Source: Lepidodermella squamata (Eukaryota > Gastrotricha). From it: a DNA stretch of 64,000 nt. Numbering within the stretch: position 1 is the first letter of the stretch; every line of letters starts with the position of its first letter. Positions 11,373 through 23,039 of this stretch are shown piece after piece. A program made the position numbers and the translations under genes. The notes under the pieces were generated by a model. That model had not been told where the DNA came from. It searched no databases and was given only the letters and a program-made list of their open reading frames with translations. The stretch covers positions 1,488,001 through 1,552,000 of the forward strand of contig JBLDXI010000015.1 in assembly GCA_047495785.1 (NCBI GenBank), read 5' to 3'.

Positions 11373-13285
11373 CTTACGCGCACTTGCTTCGCAGTGCGAC
11401 GTAATGGGCAGGTCCCAATTATTTTTCCTCCTGGAAATGGGATCCTGAACTGGCGATCATTTGAACATATCATTTCGTCCGAACCTGGACCAAGCGCATC
11501 GATTTTACGTTTCGAAACGAAATCAAGAATTTTCCTAAGCAGTCTTCTTCCTAAGGTCTGTCGTAAGGTCTGGGACTCAAAGTCTCTGGGAACGGCTTTG
11601 ATAGGATATTACTTTCAAAAATTTGGTGGTAAATGGCTCAACGTTACGAATAACAGAATACGTCAAAATGTGACCAAATTTTAGTAAGTGCATGGTAGAA
11701 TTGAGGCTGATAAATGTTTCATCATTGTAATGCATTGGACAAGTTCGCACATGTTTCGTAATAATTAATATGTAGTATTGTATATTGTATTGGCAATCCC
11801 CCAATTGCCGATAGAGATGTCTCAATGAGCAATCCGAAAGTTGCTTTTTGCCTATTGTTTATCAGCCTTCAGGTTATTGAATGAGCAATGTATCACATCA
11901 TATTAAAGAGCATGAAGAGCCCTATCGATTGGTCTGCAAATTGATTAATAAAGAGTTTAAATGGACCTAGAAGGCCAGAAGACTGTTACAGTGAAAATAT
12001 GCTAGCTTTTTAATAACTCATAGAACACGCAGTTACGGAACAAGTTATTAGGGAAAATGGGCTCTGCTAGATAGGCGAAGGGCTATTCTGCAATCTTGCT
12101 TGGTTTCCGAATTAAAAAAAAACTGTATAAAATAGCTGAAAATGACGTTGGGAACAATTCGGATTGCACATTGGGATATCTCAATCGGCTATTGGGAGAA
12201 ATTGCGTTATACGATACTACAAATATACAGAACTCTCAAAAAGTAATGTTTCAACAATGTTTCTATTTTATTGATCGATTTTCCGTCGGCTAACATTCAA
12301 ATTCTCCAGTTAGAAAGGCAACAGGTGACACTATATTATTTTCTATAGCGAGTTGTAAGGTGTAAGACGTAAATGGTTGTGGAATAATTATTGTTTACCC
12401 AATGTTACTATCATCGGCAGGGTGGTTGATTCTGTTAGAAAGTCAAGCAATGTTTTACTGCTCAGATGGCACAATCACTATTTTATCGGGAATTCTCTGC
12501 AAGACCAACTTTAACTTCAAGCTAAACTCAATCTGTTGACTGGAGGCTTGTATCAAAAAATCAATGCTAATATAATGCGAAGATTAAGGAAATTGTGTTA
12601 TTTTCATTCTTCATGCAGATTCGTTCAAACGAGTCGGTAAGAAACATTGCAATCTGTACTTGGGATTTACATTGGTGTATGAAGGGAATGGAAGGGGTAG
12701 TCAGTCTATCTTAAATTATGTCTATGCGGGAATAGCGGAGCTATACGAGCTCATGCCCTTTCAAATGACTTACTGCCCATGTAAACGTTTGTATATCGTC
12801 GCATATTATTTTAAAACAAAATGAAGAGCAAAAAATAGTTAAGGCACGATATGGGATATGGCCATCGTTTATATCTACGGTTGGTAAGGAATTTTGCGTT
12901 ATTCTGAGGTATCTCGACTCGGCTGTGGCTAAGCCGATTTTCTTTAACTCTTGAAAAACTATCATTATTACTTTTGTTAGGAAAACAGGGGATATAAAAG
13001 ATGGAAACGATCATACGATAAACGATAAACGACTATGAAGATTATAGGCGACACTGCTAATGCGAGTGGAGACAGAAGAAAGTGGATGGTAAAAATGACA
13101 GAAAATAAGACTGATAAATGTTCATCATATGGAGAAGCTTTGGGACTGTTTACATATGCGAGCGAAAGCGAGCATGTTAACAGTCCCACTGTTCAAATGA
13201 TCACAAGTTCAGGATCCCAGATACCAGGAGGGAAAATAATTGGGACCTGCCCATTACGTCACACTGCGAAGCAAGTGCGCGTAAG
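11373..13285. repeat. Nested element with ~94-bp inverted ends
   Basis: The segment 11373-11466 (CTTACGCGCACTTGCTTCGC ...) is the inverted, slightly diverged match of 13191-13285. The pair encloses 1.7 kb without coding signal. Inside is a second inverted pair at about 11770-11840 and 12155-12225 that shares an ATACAATATAC/GTATACGATAC core and a TCTCAATxxGC block. A short hairpin sits at 13142-13187 (GGGACTGTTTACAT against ATGTTAACAGTCCC). Confidence 0.65.
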
Positions 13286-13970
13286 GCAAATGTGTTTTTC
13301 TTAAACATGACTATGTTGCATTGAGAGTGTCGAATCGTTGAGAGTTAACTCTCAATGGGCCTTTTTTCATTGAAAGTGAGAAAAAGTGAACTTTCAATAT
13401 TGAAAGTACACTTTCCCCCATGGAGAGTATACTTTCAATAAAAAGACGCTCATTGAGAGTTTACTTTCCACGATATCACTTAATGAATGTGAACTTTCCA
13501 TGCTAAAGAAACTCGATCATTTCATGGAGAGTATACTTTCCACGCAAAAGATGTTCCATCCTTTTATCGAGAGTACTCTTTTGGCTGCTCAAGACGGGAG
13601 AAACAATGGACATTTGTTAGCGTCTACTCTCAATGCATATCTTTTTATTGAGAGTATACTTTCCATGGGGGATAGTATACTTTCAATATTGAAAGTTCAC
13701 TTTCAATGGAAATTCGTGCGTGGAAAGTGCACTTTCAACGATTCGACACTCTCAATGTAACAACCATAAACCATCAACAACCAATGTTTCAATCAATGTA
13801 CTAATGTTTATCGATTTTCTGCTAATATTTAAACTCTCCAATTGGAAGGCAACAGCTGACTGATTTTTCCAGCGAGGTGTCAGGCTTATGGTTGCGGAAT
13901 AATTCTGTTCACCCAATGTCGCGGTCATTGGCAGCGAAGAATAACGTCTGACTAAAATTGTCCATCAATC
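12270..13970 (+). repeat. Diverged direct repeat pair flanking the hairpin element
   Basis: About 180 bases at 12270-12450 recur in direct orientation at 13795-13970. Landmarks in the same order are a TATCGATTTTC-type start, an ACTCTCCA(G/A)TT(A/G)GAA block, GGCAACAG, GGTTG(T/C)GGAATAATT and CCCAATGT. Several substitutions and indels separate the copies, so the duplication is old. Confidence 0.55.
13319..13757. repeat. Hairpin element made of GAGAGTATACTTTC modules, 439 bp
   Basis: The ends are perfect inverted repeats (CATTGAGAGTGTCGAATCGT at 13319; its complement ends at 13757). Pairing continues through most of the length with modules such as GAGAGTATACTTTC, ATTGAAAGT and CCCCCATGGA. The whole element could fold into one long stem. 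No ORF of interest was seen. A clear target duplication was not found. It lies between two diverged direct copies of a flanking sequence (12270-12450 and 13795-13970). Confidence 0.75.
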
Positions 13971-14512
13971 AATCCTACACACTTCTTACTTACGCACTTC
14001 CATTTGCCACACGATCATTACGACCATTCTGCGTGTGCGTCTAATGGTCTGCTAATTATCGCGCAAGTGCGCGCAATACACCGATACCGATATTTTGGCG
14101 CACTTCCGAAATTAGGCAGATATTTGTACGCGGCCGGGTTGCTCCGCAAAGCAAAATAGTATCAACTTAATAATGCAACTGTTCCATCCCTGAGTGCAAA
14201 AGCGTGATATTTTTTCGATACTCACTAATCCTGAATCATCAACTGAATCCTGACAAATTTTCGCGCATTAATTCGACAGGTCGGTATCGCCAGACGGGAA
14301 ACCTGAAGTCACGCGCCAAAAAATTGAAAATAAAATGTTCAAGGTCATTTTAAATTTTTATTTAATTTTTATATTACTCAAGTAACGTTTAACAAATTTT
14401 GAAGAATGTAAATGACACGAACGGCATTTGCCGCGGGCGTCAAGGACAAACGGAGAAAAACGGGGAGGGGGTCTGCCGACTAACAGCAGTCCCCGGTAAC
14501 CCGGGACCTGCC

Positions 14513-17500
14513 CACTGCATACTTTTTGTGGATTTTACCACGCACTTTTCAGCTAAAATGATAGAAAATAGTTGAAAGTATCATAAAACGAATAGAAATG
14601 CATAGGCAACCATGGATTTTTCACCGCTAGGCGTCCTGAAAGTGCAAAAACCTAGAAAAAATGCATCCTCTAGCGTCTTTGAAGGCGCTGATTCAAGAAA
14701 CAGAACAGGTTCAACCACAGTTCTTTCACATTTTCTAGTAGAGCACATTAAGAGCTTACTAGAAAAATAAGAAATAGCCAGTTAATGTGGTGGTTATCCA
14801 CGGCTTTTCAGTCTTTTTCCTCTCGGCTTGCAAATCAAGGAAAAAGTGAAAATTTGGTGTTTTTAGTCGCACTTATCTCGAAAAAACACATGGCTGCACC
14901 ATAGCTTTTTATAGTCAAATAGGAGAAGGCGTTCGGTGGAAGGTTTCAACAGGGAAAACAGCAAGATCCACCCCAACTTATCCACGACTTTTTCGTCCTG
15001 AATAGCACTCACTACGGCAGACACAACACCTCGAAAATGCACGACCTGGAGTCATTTGGGGCTTTGCTGCAAGACACTGAACAGGTTCAACCACAGTTTT
15101 TTCACGTTTTCTAGTAGAGCACAACAAGATCTTACTTAGGAAGTAAGAAATCGCCTGCAAATGTGGTGTTTATCCACGGCTTTTCAGTCCTTTCTCTACA
15201 CTTCCGAATCAAGTCCGAATCGAAGAATAAGTGAGGATTTTGCATCTTTTCTCGCACTTTTCTCGAAAAAAACCCATGGTTGCACCACAGGTTTTTGTAT
15301 TCAAATAGAAGAGTAGATTGAGAAGAATGTTTTACAAGAGAAAACAGCAAGAACCACCACAACTTATCCACGGCTATTTCCTCCCGATTAGCCGTCACAA
15401 TTCAAGCTCAAAATCGATTTTGGGAGCCGTGGTATTCTGAGATCTTACACCGCAGACCCCTAATGCCACGTATAACAAGTCGAATCAAGTGCCTACTTCT
15501 ATAAAAATAACAAATATACGGGTGCTACCATGATTCGCGACATCCATCCGTTCCTGTCCTTTATCCTTACGGCGCCAACAAGCCGGCTGAGATATGGAGC
15601 CATTCCATTTCAATCCCTGGTATCTGTGAACCGGCGTAGTAAACATGCATTTCCCATCATCATCAGTGACTCTCATACTTGCTAGCATCCAAGTCAAGAA
15701 CTTACCGACATGAAATAAGTAAGTTTTGCTCATTGCTCATACGGAATGCTCTTTGTGATGTTAACAGAAGTGGCGAACAGAGTTGGCTTCTTTATTTAGA
15801 TTTGGTAGGAGTGGTAAAGGGTACCATTTTGACACTAGGGTATCCACCCGCTGTATCATGAAGAACGCTAAAAGTCTTGCTAAAATGACCCACAATGGTA
15901 ATTTGATTAATTGCCGCGGCAGCGGTTGGCGGTTGGCGGCTGGTCTTGGCGTTGATCTTGCAGCTGCATGACTGCCTACAACATGCGCGGCCGCACCATC
16001 AACCACCGGCCAATTTGCTCTCTTTCGAGTTGTAGCTATTGTTTGCTTGTAAGATATAGTTCCATTCCTTAGGATCAACTTCCCTCTGCTTATGTTGTAT
16101 ACTCTTTTTGAGATTTTAACAGCAAAATTGCTAAAATGAGTAAGCTACTTGCATTGGTCACAAACTCTGGTACCCTTGGATCTTGACGCCACCCATTCAT
16201 CTGTGTATTGTATGAAAAACTGTCATTTCAGTGAACATTTTCGGAGGGATCTAAAACAAGTATTCAAGGCGGATTAGTGGTTGTTATGGAGGATTTTGCC
16301 TTCGGCGAAACGGTAAATAGTCGAGTTAGTTTTATCGCACACTAGATGCCGTAGATGGGCAGATACGACAGTGGACAGAGTTGTCCTCCGGGACAGCGGG
16401 TGAGAGCTAAAAGGGCCTTCCCTTGCCTTCCCTTGTTGTAAACGGGCGATAAACATTGGCAAAATCCTTAACATTGACTGCTAAGGAGCAAGAATTAATG
16501 CCGAGAGAAAAGTAATAGATTCGAGTGGTGCTGTCTCTTTTCGCGTTCTTTCCGCGCTCTTTCCGCTTAACTCTTTCCGCGTTCGCGATACAACGTGATG
16601 GGGTGTCAGTTGATATGGTTAATATCCACGGCTATTCACTCCACACTGCACTTTACAAATCGAAGGAAAAGACTATGAATAGGTATCTTTAAATGCTTCT
16701 ATCATGTTCATTATTCGTGGCGCTGCCATATCGAATTGAAAGAGTAAGCTAGCAAGCAAGCCTCTTCAGAATAGGAAGAATCCAGGGGTAGCAGAAGTAG
16801 TAGTGACCAATGCATGTTGGGTACTCATTTGAGTAACTTTGTTAACATCTCATAAAGAGTATGCACTATGAGCAGGGTGGACGTTAAGCTCACGATATGA
16901 AACGTTCACAGCTAACTATATCGTATAAGCAAATGATGGCTTTAACTCAAAAGAAAGATCATCGGCCGGGGGCTGGTGGTGCGGCCGCGACTGTTAGCTT
17001 TCTTGCCACTGCAAGATCAAGATCAAGCCCAAGGACGAGGCGAGGCCGCTGCGATGAATCAAAGTGCCTTTGTGGGACATTGTAGCAAAACTTTTTCGCG
17101 TTCTTCATAAAGCGTGATGGAATAAACCAGTATCGGTGATTATGGTATCCTATTCTACCACTCCTATTACTCCTTGCAGATCGAAAAGAAACTAACTCAG
17201 AACGCTACGTCTGTTATCATCTCACTAAGAGCCTTGTTTCGTAAAACAACTCGGCAAATTTTCTGGTTTACCGCGGTAACCTCTTGGATTTGATGCAAGC
17301 AAGTATGAGAGCCGTTAAGGATGCTGGGAAAGGAATCTTTACTACGCCAGTCCACAGATATCATGACTTCATCCACAGATTGACATGGTATGGCCCCATA
17401 TCTCAACCGTCATATTACCACGGTCCAATACCGGATGGATGTCGCGAATCATGGTAGCACCCGTATATTTGTTATTTTTATAGAAGTAGGCACTTGATTC

Positions 17501-18469
17501 GACTTGTTATACGTGGCATTAGGGGTCTGCGGTGTAAGATCTCAGAATACCACGGCTCCCAAAATCGATTTTGAGCTTGAATTGTGACGGCTAATCGGGA
17601 GGAAATAGCCGTGGATAAGTTGTGGTGGTTCTTGCTGTTTTCTCTTGTAAAACATTCTTCTCAATCTACTCTTCTATTTGAATACAAAAACCTGTGGTGC
17701 AACCATGGGTTTTTTTCGAGAAAAGTGCGAGAAAAGATGCAAAATCCTCACTTATTCTTCGATTCGGACTTGATTCGGAAGTGTAGAGAAAGGACTGAAA
17801 AGCCGTGGATAAACACCACATTTGCAGGCGATTTCTTACTTCCTAAGTAAGATCTTGTTGTGCTCTACTAGAAAACGTGAAAAAACTGTGGTTGAACCTG
17901 TTCAGTGTCTTGCAGCAAAGCCCCAAATGACTCCAGGTCGTGCATTTTCGAGGTGTTGTGTCTGCCGTAGTGAGTGCTATTCAGGACGAAAAAGTCGTGG
18001 ATAAGTTGGGGTGGATCTTGCTGTTTTCCCTGTTGAAACCTTCCACCGAACGCCTTCTCCTATTTGACTATAAAAAGCTATGGTGCAGCCATGTGTTTTT
18101 TCGAGATAAGTGCGACTAAAAACACCAAATTTTCACTTTTTCCTTGATTTGCAAGCCGAGAGGAAAAAGACTGAAAAGCCGTGGATAACCACCACATTAA
18201 CTGGCTATTTCTTATTTTTCTAGTAAGCTCTTAATGTGCTCTACTAGAAAATGTGAAAGAACTGTGGTTGAACCTGTTCTGTTTCTTGAATCAGCGCCTT
18301 CAAAGACGCTAGAGGATGCATTTTTTCTAGGTTTTTGCACTTTCAGGACGCCTAGCGGTGAAAAATCCATGGTTGCCTATGCATTTCTATTCGTTTTATG
18401 ATACTTTCAACTATTTTCTATCATTTTAGCTGAAAAGTGCGTGGTAAAATCCACAAAAAGTATGCAGTG
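14513..18469. repeat. 4-kb palindrome with 1,038-bp identical outer arms
   Basis: The arm 14513-15550 and the arm 17432-18469 are reverse complements of equal length (1,038 bases each). In every segment I compared they did not differ, including the 88- and 60-codon frames they share. The inner parts (about 15551-16490 against 16490-17431) are still homologous in inverted orientation but clearly diverged; both keep, for example, an AGATATGG(A/G)GCCAT block and a GCGGCCGC-type site. Each outer arm holds two diverged direct units about 371 bases apart, each starting near GAACAGGTTCAACCACAGTT (14702 and 15073 on the left). The units carry TTATCCACG motifs. Open frames here are short and repeat-derived, not genes. 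Confidence 0.85.
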
Positions 18470-18789
18470 AGAGCCCCCGGAGCGCGCGTTAACCCGCAAC
18501 TTGAAATCAATTTTCCCTCAAATCGCCTGCGGCAAAACTTTGCAATAAAATAAAAAATAAATTGGAGAATTAATATTAAATATAAAAATATATTTCAAAA
18601 ATTATATTAATTTAGTTAAATAATTTATTTTTATCAGTTTTCAGAGGGATGGACCGGACTTTTTTTGCTAAGTGTATTCCTTCATATTCCTTTATATCAA
18701 TACATCATAGTTAACAAAAAAAAAGGTAAAGAAAAATGATGCCATTCACATAATTTTTATTTCTAAAACTATTTTAAAAATATGGTTTC

Positions 18790-19040
18790 CGAACATCGAA
18801 TCTCGCGCGTCGGCTGCGACATCCTCCTCAAAAAGCTGGTTTCGAGTTCCAAGTGAAGACGCCCACCGAGATCTCGGACATCACGCCTAGTGCATTGCTC
18901 GCGTTTCGCGTTGATTCGTACGGCATCCCTCAAGGCTCGATCCTCGGCCCACTGCTTTTCATCATTTCATCAACGAATTGCCAGTTCAATGCAAAAACAG
19001 CATCGCATCGCTGTTCCAGTGGCGTAGATAATCTCAATTT
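18790..19040 (+). pseudogene. LINE reverse transcriptase fragment
   Basis: The frame near 18853 reads SYGIPQGSILGPLLFII, the hallmark of motif B region in non-LTR (jockey-like) reverse transcriptases. A one-base shift then continues the match as FINELPVQC. The frame then ends. No 5' or 3' end of a LINE is visible. It lies just outside the right end of the 7.5-kb element. Confidence 0.75.
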
Positions 19041-20400
19041 TTAGCGTGCCACGTGCCAGGGGTTACACGGTGTCGCCAAAGGCATCATTTAGGGTAGTTC
19101 CATCCAGTTCATATGTCAATTTGAACCGGATCAATTTTATTATCAATTTTATTTTGGACCTCCGCTGGATTTCGTTAGCAGGAAGAAGAAAAAAGAAAAG
19201 TTCACACCATGAAACTGGTGTGGCAGATTTTGCATGGCAAAGCACCTGACCTTCGCTGATTTCTCAAAGAGAGAAACCGCGAGGGGGCATGTCAAAAAGC
19301 CCAAGGATGTCTCCATGTTGACAACAGCAACACAACTAGTCACCGTTCTATATCGTGGCACGACAGCGTGGAACAGCGCAACCGACTTCATCCGGCAAAT
19401 AAACTCGTTAAAAAGCACGCTTCAAGCTGCCTACGTTGTCGAATTCGCTAAAGAACATCTCGAAGATATTAATTTATTAGATCCGTAATCTAGTTTCCTA
19501 ATTTATTTTTCTACTCCTTTGTGCCACGTGCCACTTAGCCCGTGTAAAACATCGCTACAGCGGCGACTCGGGTTCCAACTCTCTAACTGAAGCACAAGCA
19601 TATCGTCGGGCAACTGGCGATTGGGCTTATGGCATATAAATCCATCCATCCATCCATATTTGTAATTATTTTATCTCATTTTTCTCCCCCGATTCACCAA
19701 ACGGCTATTACAGACGGCCGAAAGCTTGCCCATTTTGGCGAGTTTTCAAAAAAGTTAACTTATTTGCGTCGATTTTATCACTGTTTTAGACGTGTCCAAT
19801 CGCCTGGAAACTGGTACCAATCAAGTGGCAAGACCTTGAGCTAGTTAACCATCTAAAGATTCGAAAATGTCACAATCCTAGTGTTGAAAACTTGCTCGAA
19901 GTTAGGCAGTTTTTCAGCCATCATCCAGAGAAAGGCAGTCCCTATCTTGTGAGGGCGCGGCAGTTATCAGTTTCAGTCCTTTCGTCTTTCGTCTGACTCG
20001 ATTCCGTTCACGTTTTTCATGTTTTGCATTTTATGGGCATTTAATTTGTTGACATTATTTACCCTATTCACGTTAGAACGTTAACATTATTTGTTATTTG
20101 TCTGTATCATATTCTCTTCAACCTTCAACTATAACAGTATTTCAAAATTCACCGTCTGCTTCAATGGTTTACTTCTTTTCGTCGTCGATGCATTATTGCG
20201 TCGCATATCGCTGCAAATAGCGTTATTTTTCCATGCAAGAAGGAAGCATGCAAGCCTAGACAGCCAATCGTTGTTGTACATACTCTCTACCGCAGCATAA
20301 TTTCATGGTAACTTTTGAAGCGCAATGCTTGCCGATACAAGTTTAATTTTACAAATGATCTATTTTTTATCTAGAACAATTTCTGTTGTTGTATGATACC
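19041..20400. other. Intergenic, no recognised gene
   Basis: An 84-codon frame at 19234-19488 (KPKDVSMLTTATQLV...) has no recognisable domain and no splice partner that I could defend. A short (CCAT)n run lies at about 19643-19660. TCTAG at about 20370 is a plausible splice or trans-splice acceptor for the downstream NTPase gene. Confidence 0.35.
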
Positions 20401-21681
20401 ATGGTCTTCCAGGATATTGTTGAGCTGGTTAAACTCAACATGGACATGAAAACTATCGGAATTGGTAGCGCAGGCTTGGGTGTTCTTGTCGCCAGACGCG
20501 CTGGTGCTTTTCGTGCAGTCATGATGATACTTGGTTCTAGATTTAGGAAGCATTCCCCAGTGTCTGTTAGAGAAAAAGAGCTTCAAATTCTACGAAATAT
20601 GAACTGGATCGAACAACGTTATGTTGTAATCACTGGTCCAAAACTAGTTGGGAAATCGTGCCTGGTCGACACATATACTTCCAATAGATACGGCGTTATA
20701 GAGTGCCAGGTACGTTCACTTCAAATCAATATATCCTGTCTATTCTTAGCTAATGTTACTTCCCATTTCTAGATTCCAGCAGGCATCAGGCAGAACGATG
20801 TCATGATGAAAGCTTTCTCTGCAGTTACAAAAGATTACTCGAAATTTTTCAAAACGGAAGTAAAAGATTACTCGACATTTTTCAAAACGGAAGAAAAAGA
20901 TTACTCGACATTTTTCAAAGCAAGAGTAAGTGCTCGGCGTGTACTTTTCTTCTTCAAGCTCCTTACAGCTTGCAGGATGTCGCCATTGCTTGTGATTCGT
21001 GCAAGCGAAAGGCGACAAGGAGGTGATTACGCCGAGTTAACTGGCGCAGTTCGAAGTCTGACGGAGACTTACGGATTGCGTGTCCTTATCGACGGTTGTC
21101 CAAATTCACTCGATCCGGGACTCCTGCAAACTGGACGCGCATATGTGTTAAACATTGAGCCACTGACAGAAGATCAGCTGTGGAAAATTCACGAATTCCG
21201 AGATTTGGAAGCAGACCTAGAGGAAATAGAATTGAAAACAGCCGTGTGGTCAGTATTAGGAGGTTATCCACGCAAATACGTGGAAATCGCAGAGGATTTC
21301 CGAGCGGTGGTGTTTGGTAATGCGTCTCTAAGGGACAATGAGGGCAAGCTGACATTAGCTGGCAAAGATGCGCTGCGGGCGATCGTTTGGAAGACTTTGG
21401 GTGATCAAATTAAGGGGGCAATCAAAACTGTGGACAATGCCAAACGAACGTATCCTCAGACAAAGGAAATTCTGAAGCTGCTGGATGGAAGCACGTTGAA
21501 AGTATCGTATATGTCCCTGCCAAAACACATTATGCTCCCCGATCCGGATGAGGTCTTGCGCGAGGTATCTCAGAATGGACAACGTTTTCTTCTTCCTGCT
21601 ACTCCGGCAATCGGTCTAGTAATTCGACACAACCTAACGAAAGTACCACCACGAGAAACTTTGATAGAACTTTTGAAATAA
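20401..21681 (+). CDS. P-loop NTPase of STAND/AAA type, possibly Crinkler-associated
   Basis: Two exons (20401-20709 and 20773-21681) join to 405 residues. The start is the first ATG of the frame, 27 bases after a TCTAG acceptor. Residues 16-46 are mildly hydrophobic. REKELQILRNMNWIE is followed by a Walker A motif GPKLVGKS at 79-86. A second conserved block (VIRASERRQGGDYAELTGA) and a strand with VLIDGCPNSLDP follow, and the end resembles the winged-helix lid of such ATPases (ATPAIGLVIRHNLTKVPP). From memory this order resembles the NTPase domain of Crinkler-type proteins of oomycetes and some fungi; I could not check. A 33-base unit repeated three times (about 20829-20925) encodes KDYS(K/T)FFKTE. 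AATAAA lies near 21748. Confidence 0.65.
20829..20925 (+). repeat. In-frame 33-bp tandem repeat, three copies
   Basis: Three copies of a 33-base unit (AAAGATTACTCG then ATTTTTCAAA) lie inside exon 2 of the NTPase gene. They encode the 11-residue repeat KDYSxFFKxEx. The unit length keeps the frame, and copies 2 and 3 are nearly identical, so copy number may vary between individuals. Confidence 0.85.
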
Positions 21682-23039
21682 TAATTAGTTTCTTTGTTTT
21701 GTCACCTTGAGCTCGTCGACGTCGACGTATTTTAAAGCAACGCTGCAAATAAAACATATTTGAAACCTTTTGAAAACGGGTAATGTTTTGAACTTGAACG
21801 ATATGTTCTCGGAAATGAAATATTTTTAGAGATACAAATGTTTCTGATCGTTTTGCAAAGTTCTCACAAAAGTCTCCTATCTGTTACCAAAGTTGCTGTA
21901 AAGACTACAGGTTTTCTGAGAAATTATAAAAAAAATTATGTAAATAGGGTGATATTTTTTCGCTTGGATGCAGATTTTCGAAATTCCAAGCATCTTTTCC
22001 CACACTGAAAAACGATAAAAAATAAAAAAATTCGTCAGGGATCGCAACCTACTGGTGAGAATTTTGTTTAACCCCAAGTGTCAGGTCTGAGTTGTCCACG
22101 CGTCTAAAAATCGAGGCCCTGTTCGAGTTCGGAAATTTTGGAATTTTCCAATGGCCTAAAATCACTTTTGGGATATTTCCTGCGGATCAAGGTTGACCTC
22201 AATAATTCTAAAAAAAAATCACCAGTAAATTTAGCGCAATATTTTCTATAAGACAGAGTGTTCAATTCAGAACTCATGCTTCGCCTAAAAGTCGTAGAAT
22301 TATTCGAAAAATGACTCGAATATTTCGACTTAGCTTCCGCTACAGTACAGGGTGTTCAAGAAATAATAGCCAGGCTATTTTTAGCGTTGGACTTTCGCCA
22401 GACGACACGCGAACTTTACTAACACTTAAGACGTGAGTCGTAACGGCGTGTTTTTTTGTATAAGCGGGAACTTATGTTTTTACCTTGATTTTTTATTCCC
22501 GCATCAAAACCAAAAATTTAGCAGGGCACCCGGTTCCCTAATTCCGGCCAAGAGTCTAGGTGACTACAAAATTAGCCATAAATCAAGGTAAAATCGTCCG
22601 GACGTGCGGAAACCGGCATTCGGTAGCCCGAGAACTCCTCTACAATTCTGTATTCGCCGATTCTTTTCTAAAAATACACCTGGCTTGCAAAGTAGGAAAA
22701 ACCGGAAAAGTGGCCGAATTTAGCGCGGAATGCTCTAGATGAAAAAGATTAACCAATACATTCAACACTGGAAAATTACCATGAGGGCTCAGGATTTGAA
22801 AATCACCTGAGTTATGATTTGTAAAATGTGGCACGTTTTCACACTTTTTTAATATATTAGACGACAACCCAGTTCAAACGATTTTTTTTATTTTGTAAAA
22901 CCGGTATTTTTCATATTTTTGATTAATTTTACAGTTTTTCTGATTTACAAATGAGATCTCCTAACAGTTGACAGTAAAAACGTAATTACAAAGATTACAA
23001 ATGATTAAAACTGGAAGCTGATATTAACCTTGATAAAAG
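21682..23039. other. Intergenic, one dispersed repeat scrap
   Basis: The AT-rich spacer holds no recognised gene. A segment at about 22349-22430 (GGGTGTTCAAG ... CCAGACGACACG) is matched in reverse orientation at about 48139-48240, inside a DPP8/9 intron, so it belongs to a dispersed repeat family of unknown type. Confidence 0.45.

Larger units (their letters stand above)
11141..18674. mobile_element. 7.5-kb TA-flanked element with ~210-230 bp inverted ends
   Basis: The left end starts CACTTAGCAAAAAAAGTCCG at 11141, and the right end is its complement, finishing TTTTTTTGCTAAGTG at 18674. TA flanks both sides (11139-11140 and 18675-18676). The terminal repeats cover 11141-11368 and 18468-18674. 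They share a GC-rich inner block (CGCAGGCGATTTGAGGG through GCGCGCTCCGGGGGCTCTCA) and an AT-rich outer block that has diverged by substitutions and small indels. The TA duplication fits a Tc1/mariner-type integrase, but no ORF longer than about 115 codons lies inside and none looks like a transposase. It is a non-autonomous composite carrying several nested inverted structures. Confidence 0.75.

Noticed and set aside
15132-15398. 88- and 60-codon frames that occur twice (15.0-15.4 and 17.6-18.0 kb)
   Set aside because: They recur only because the palindrome arms are identical. Their sequence follows the 371-base repeat units and has no domain.
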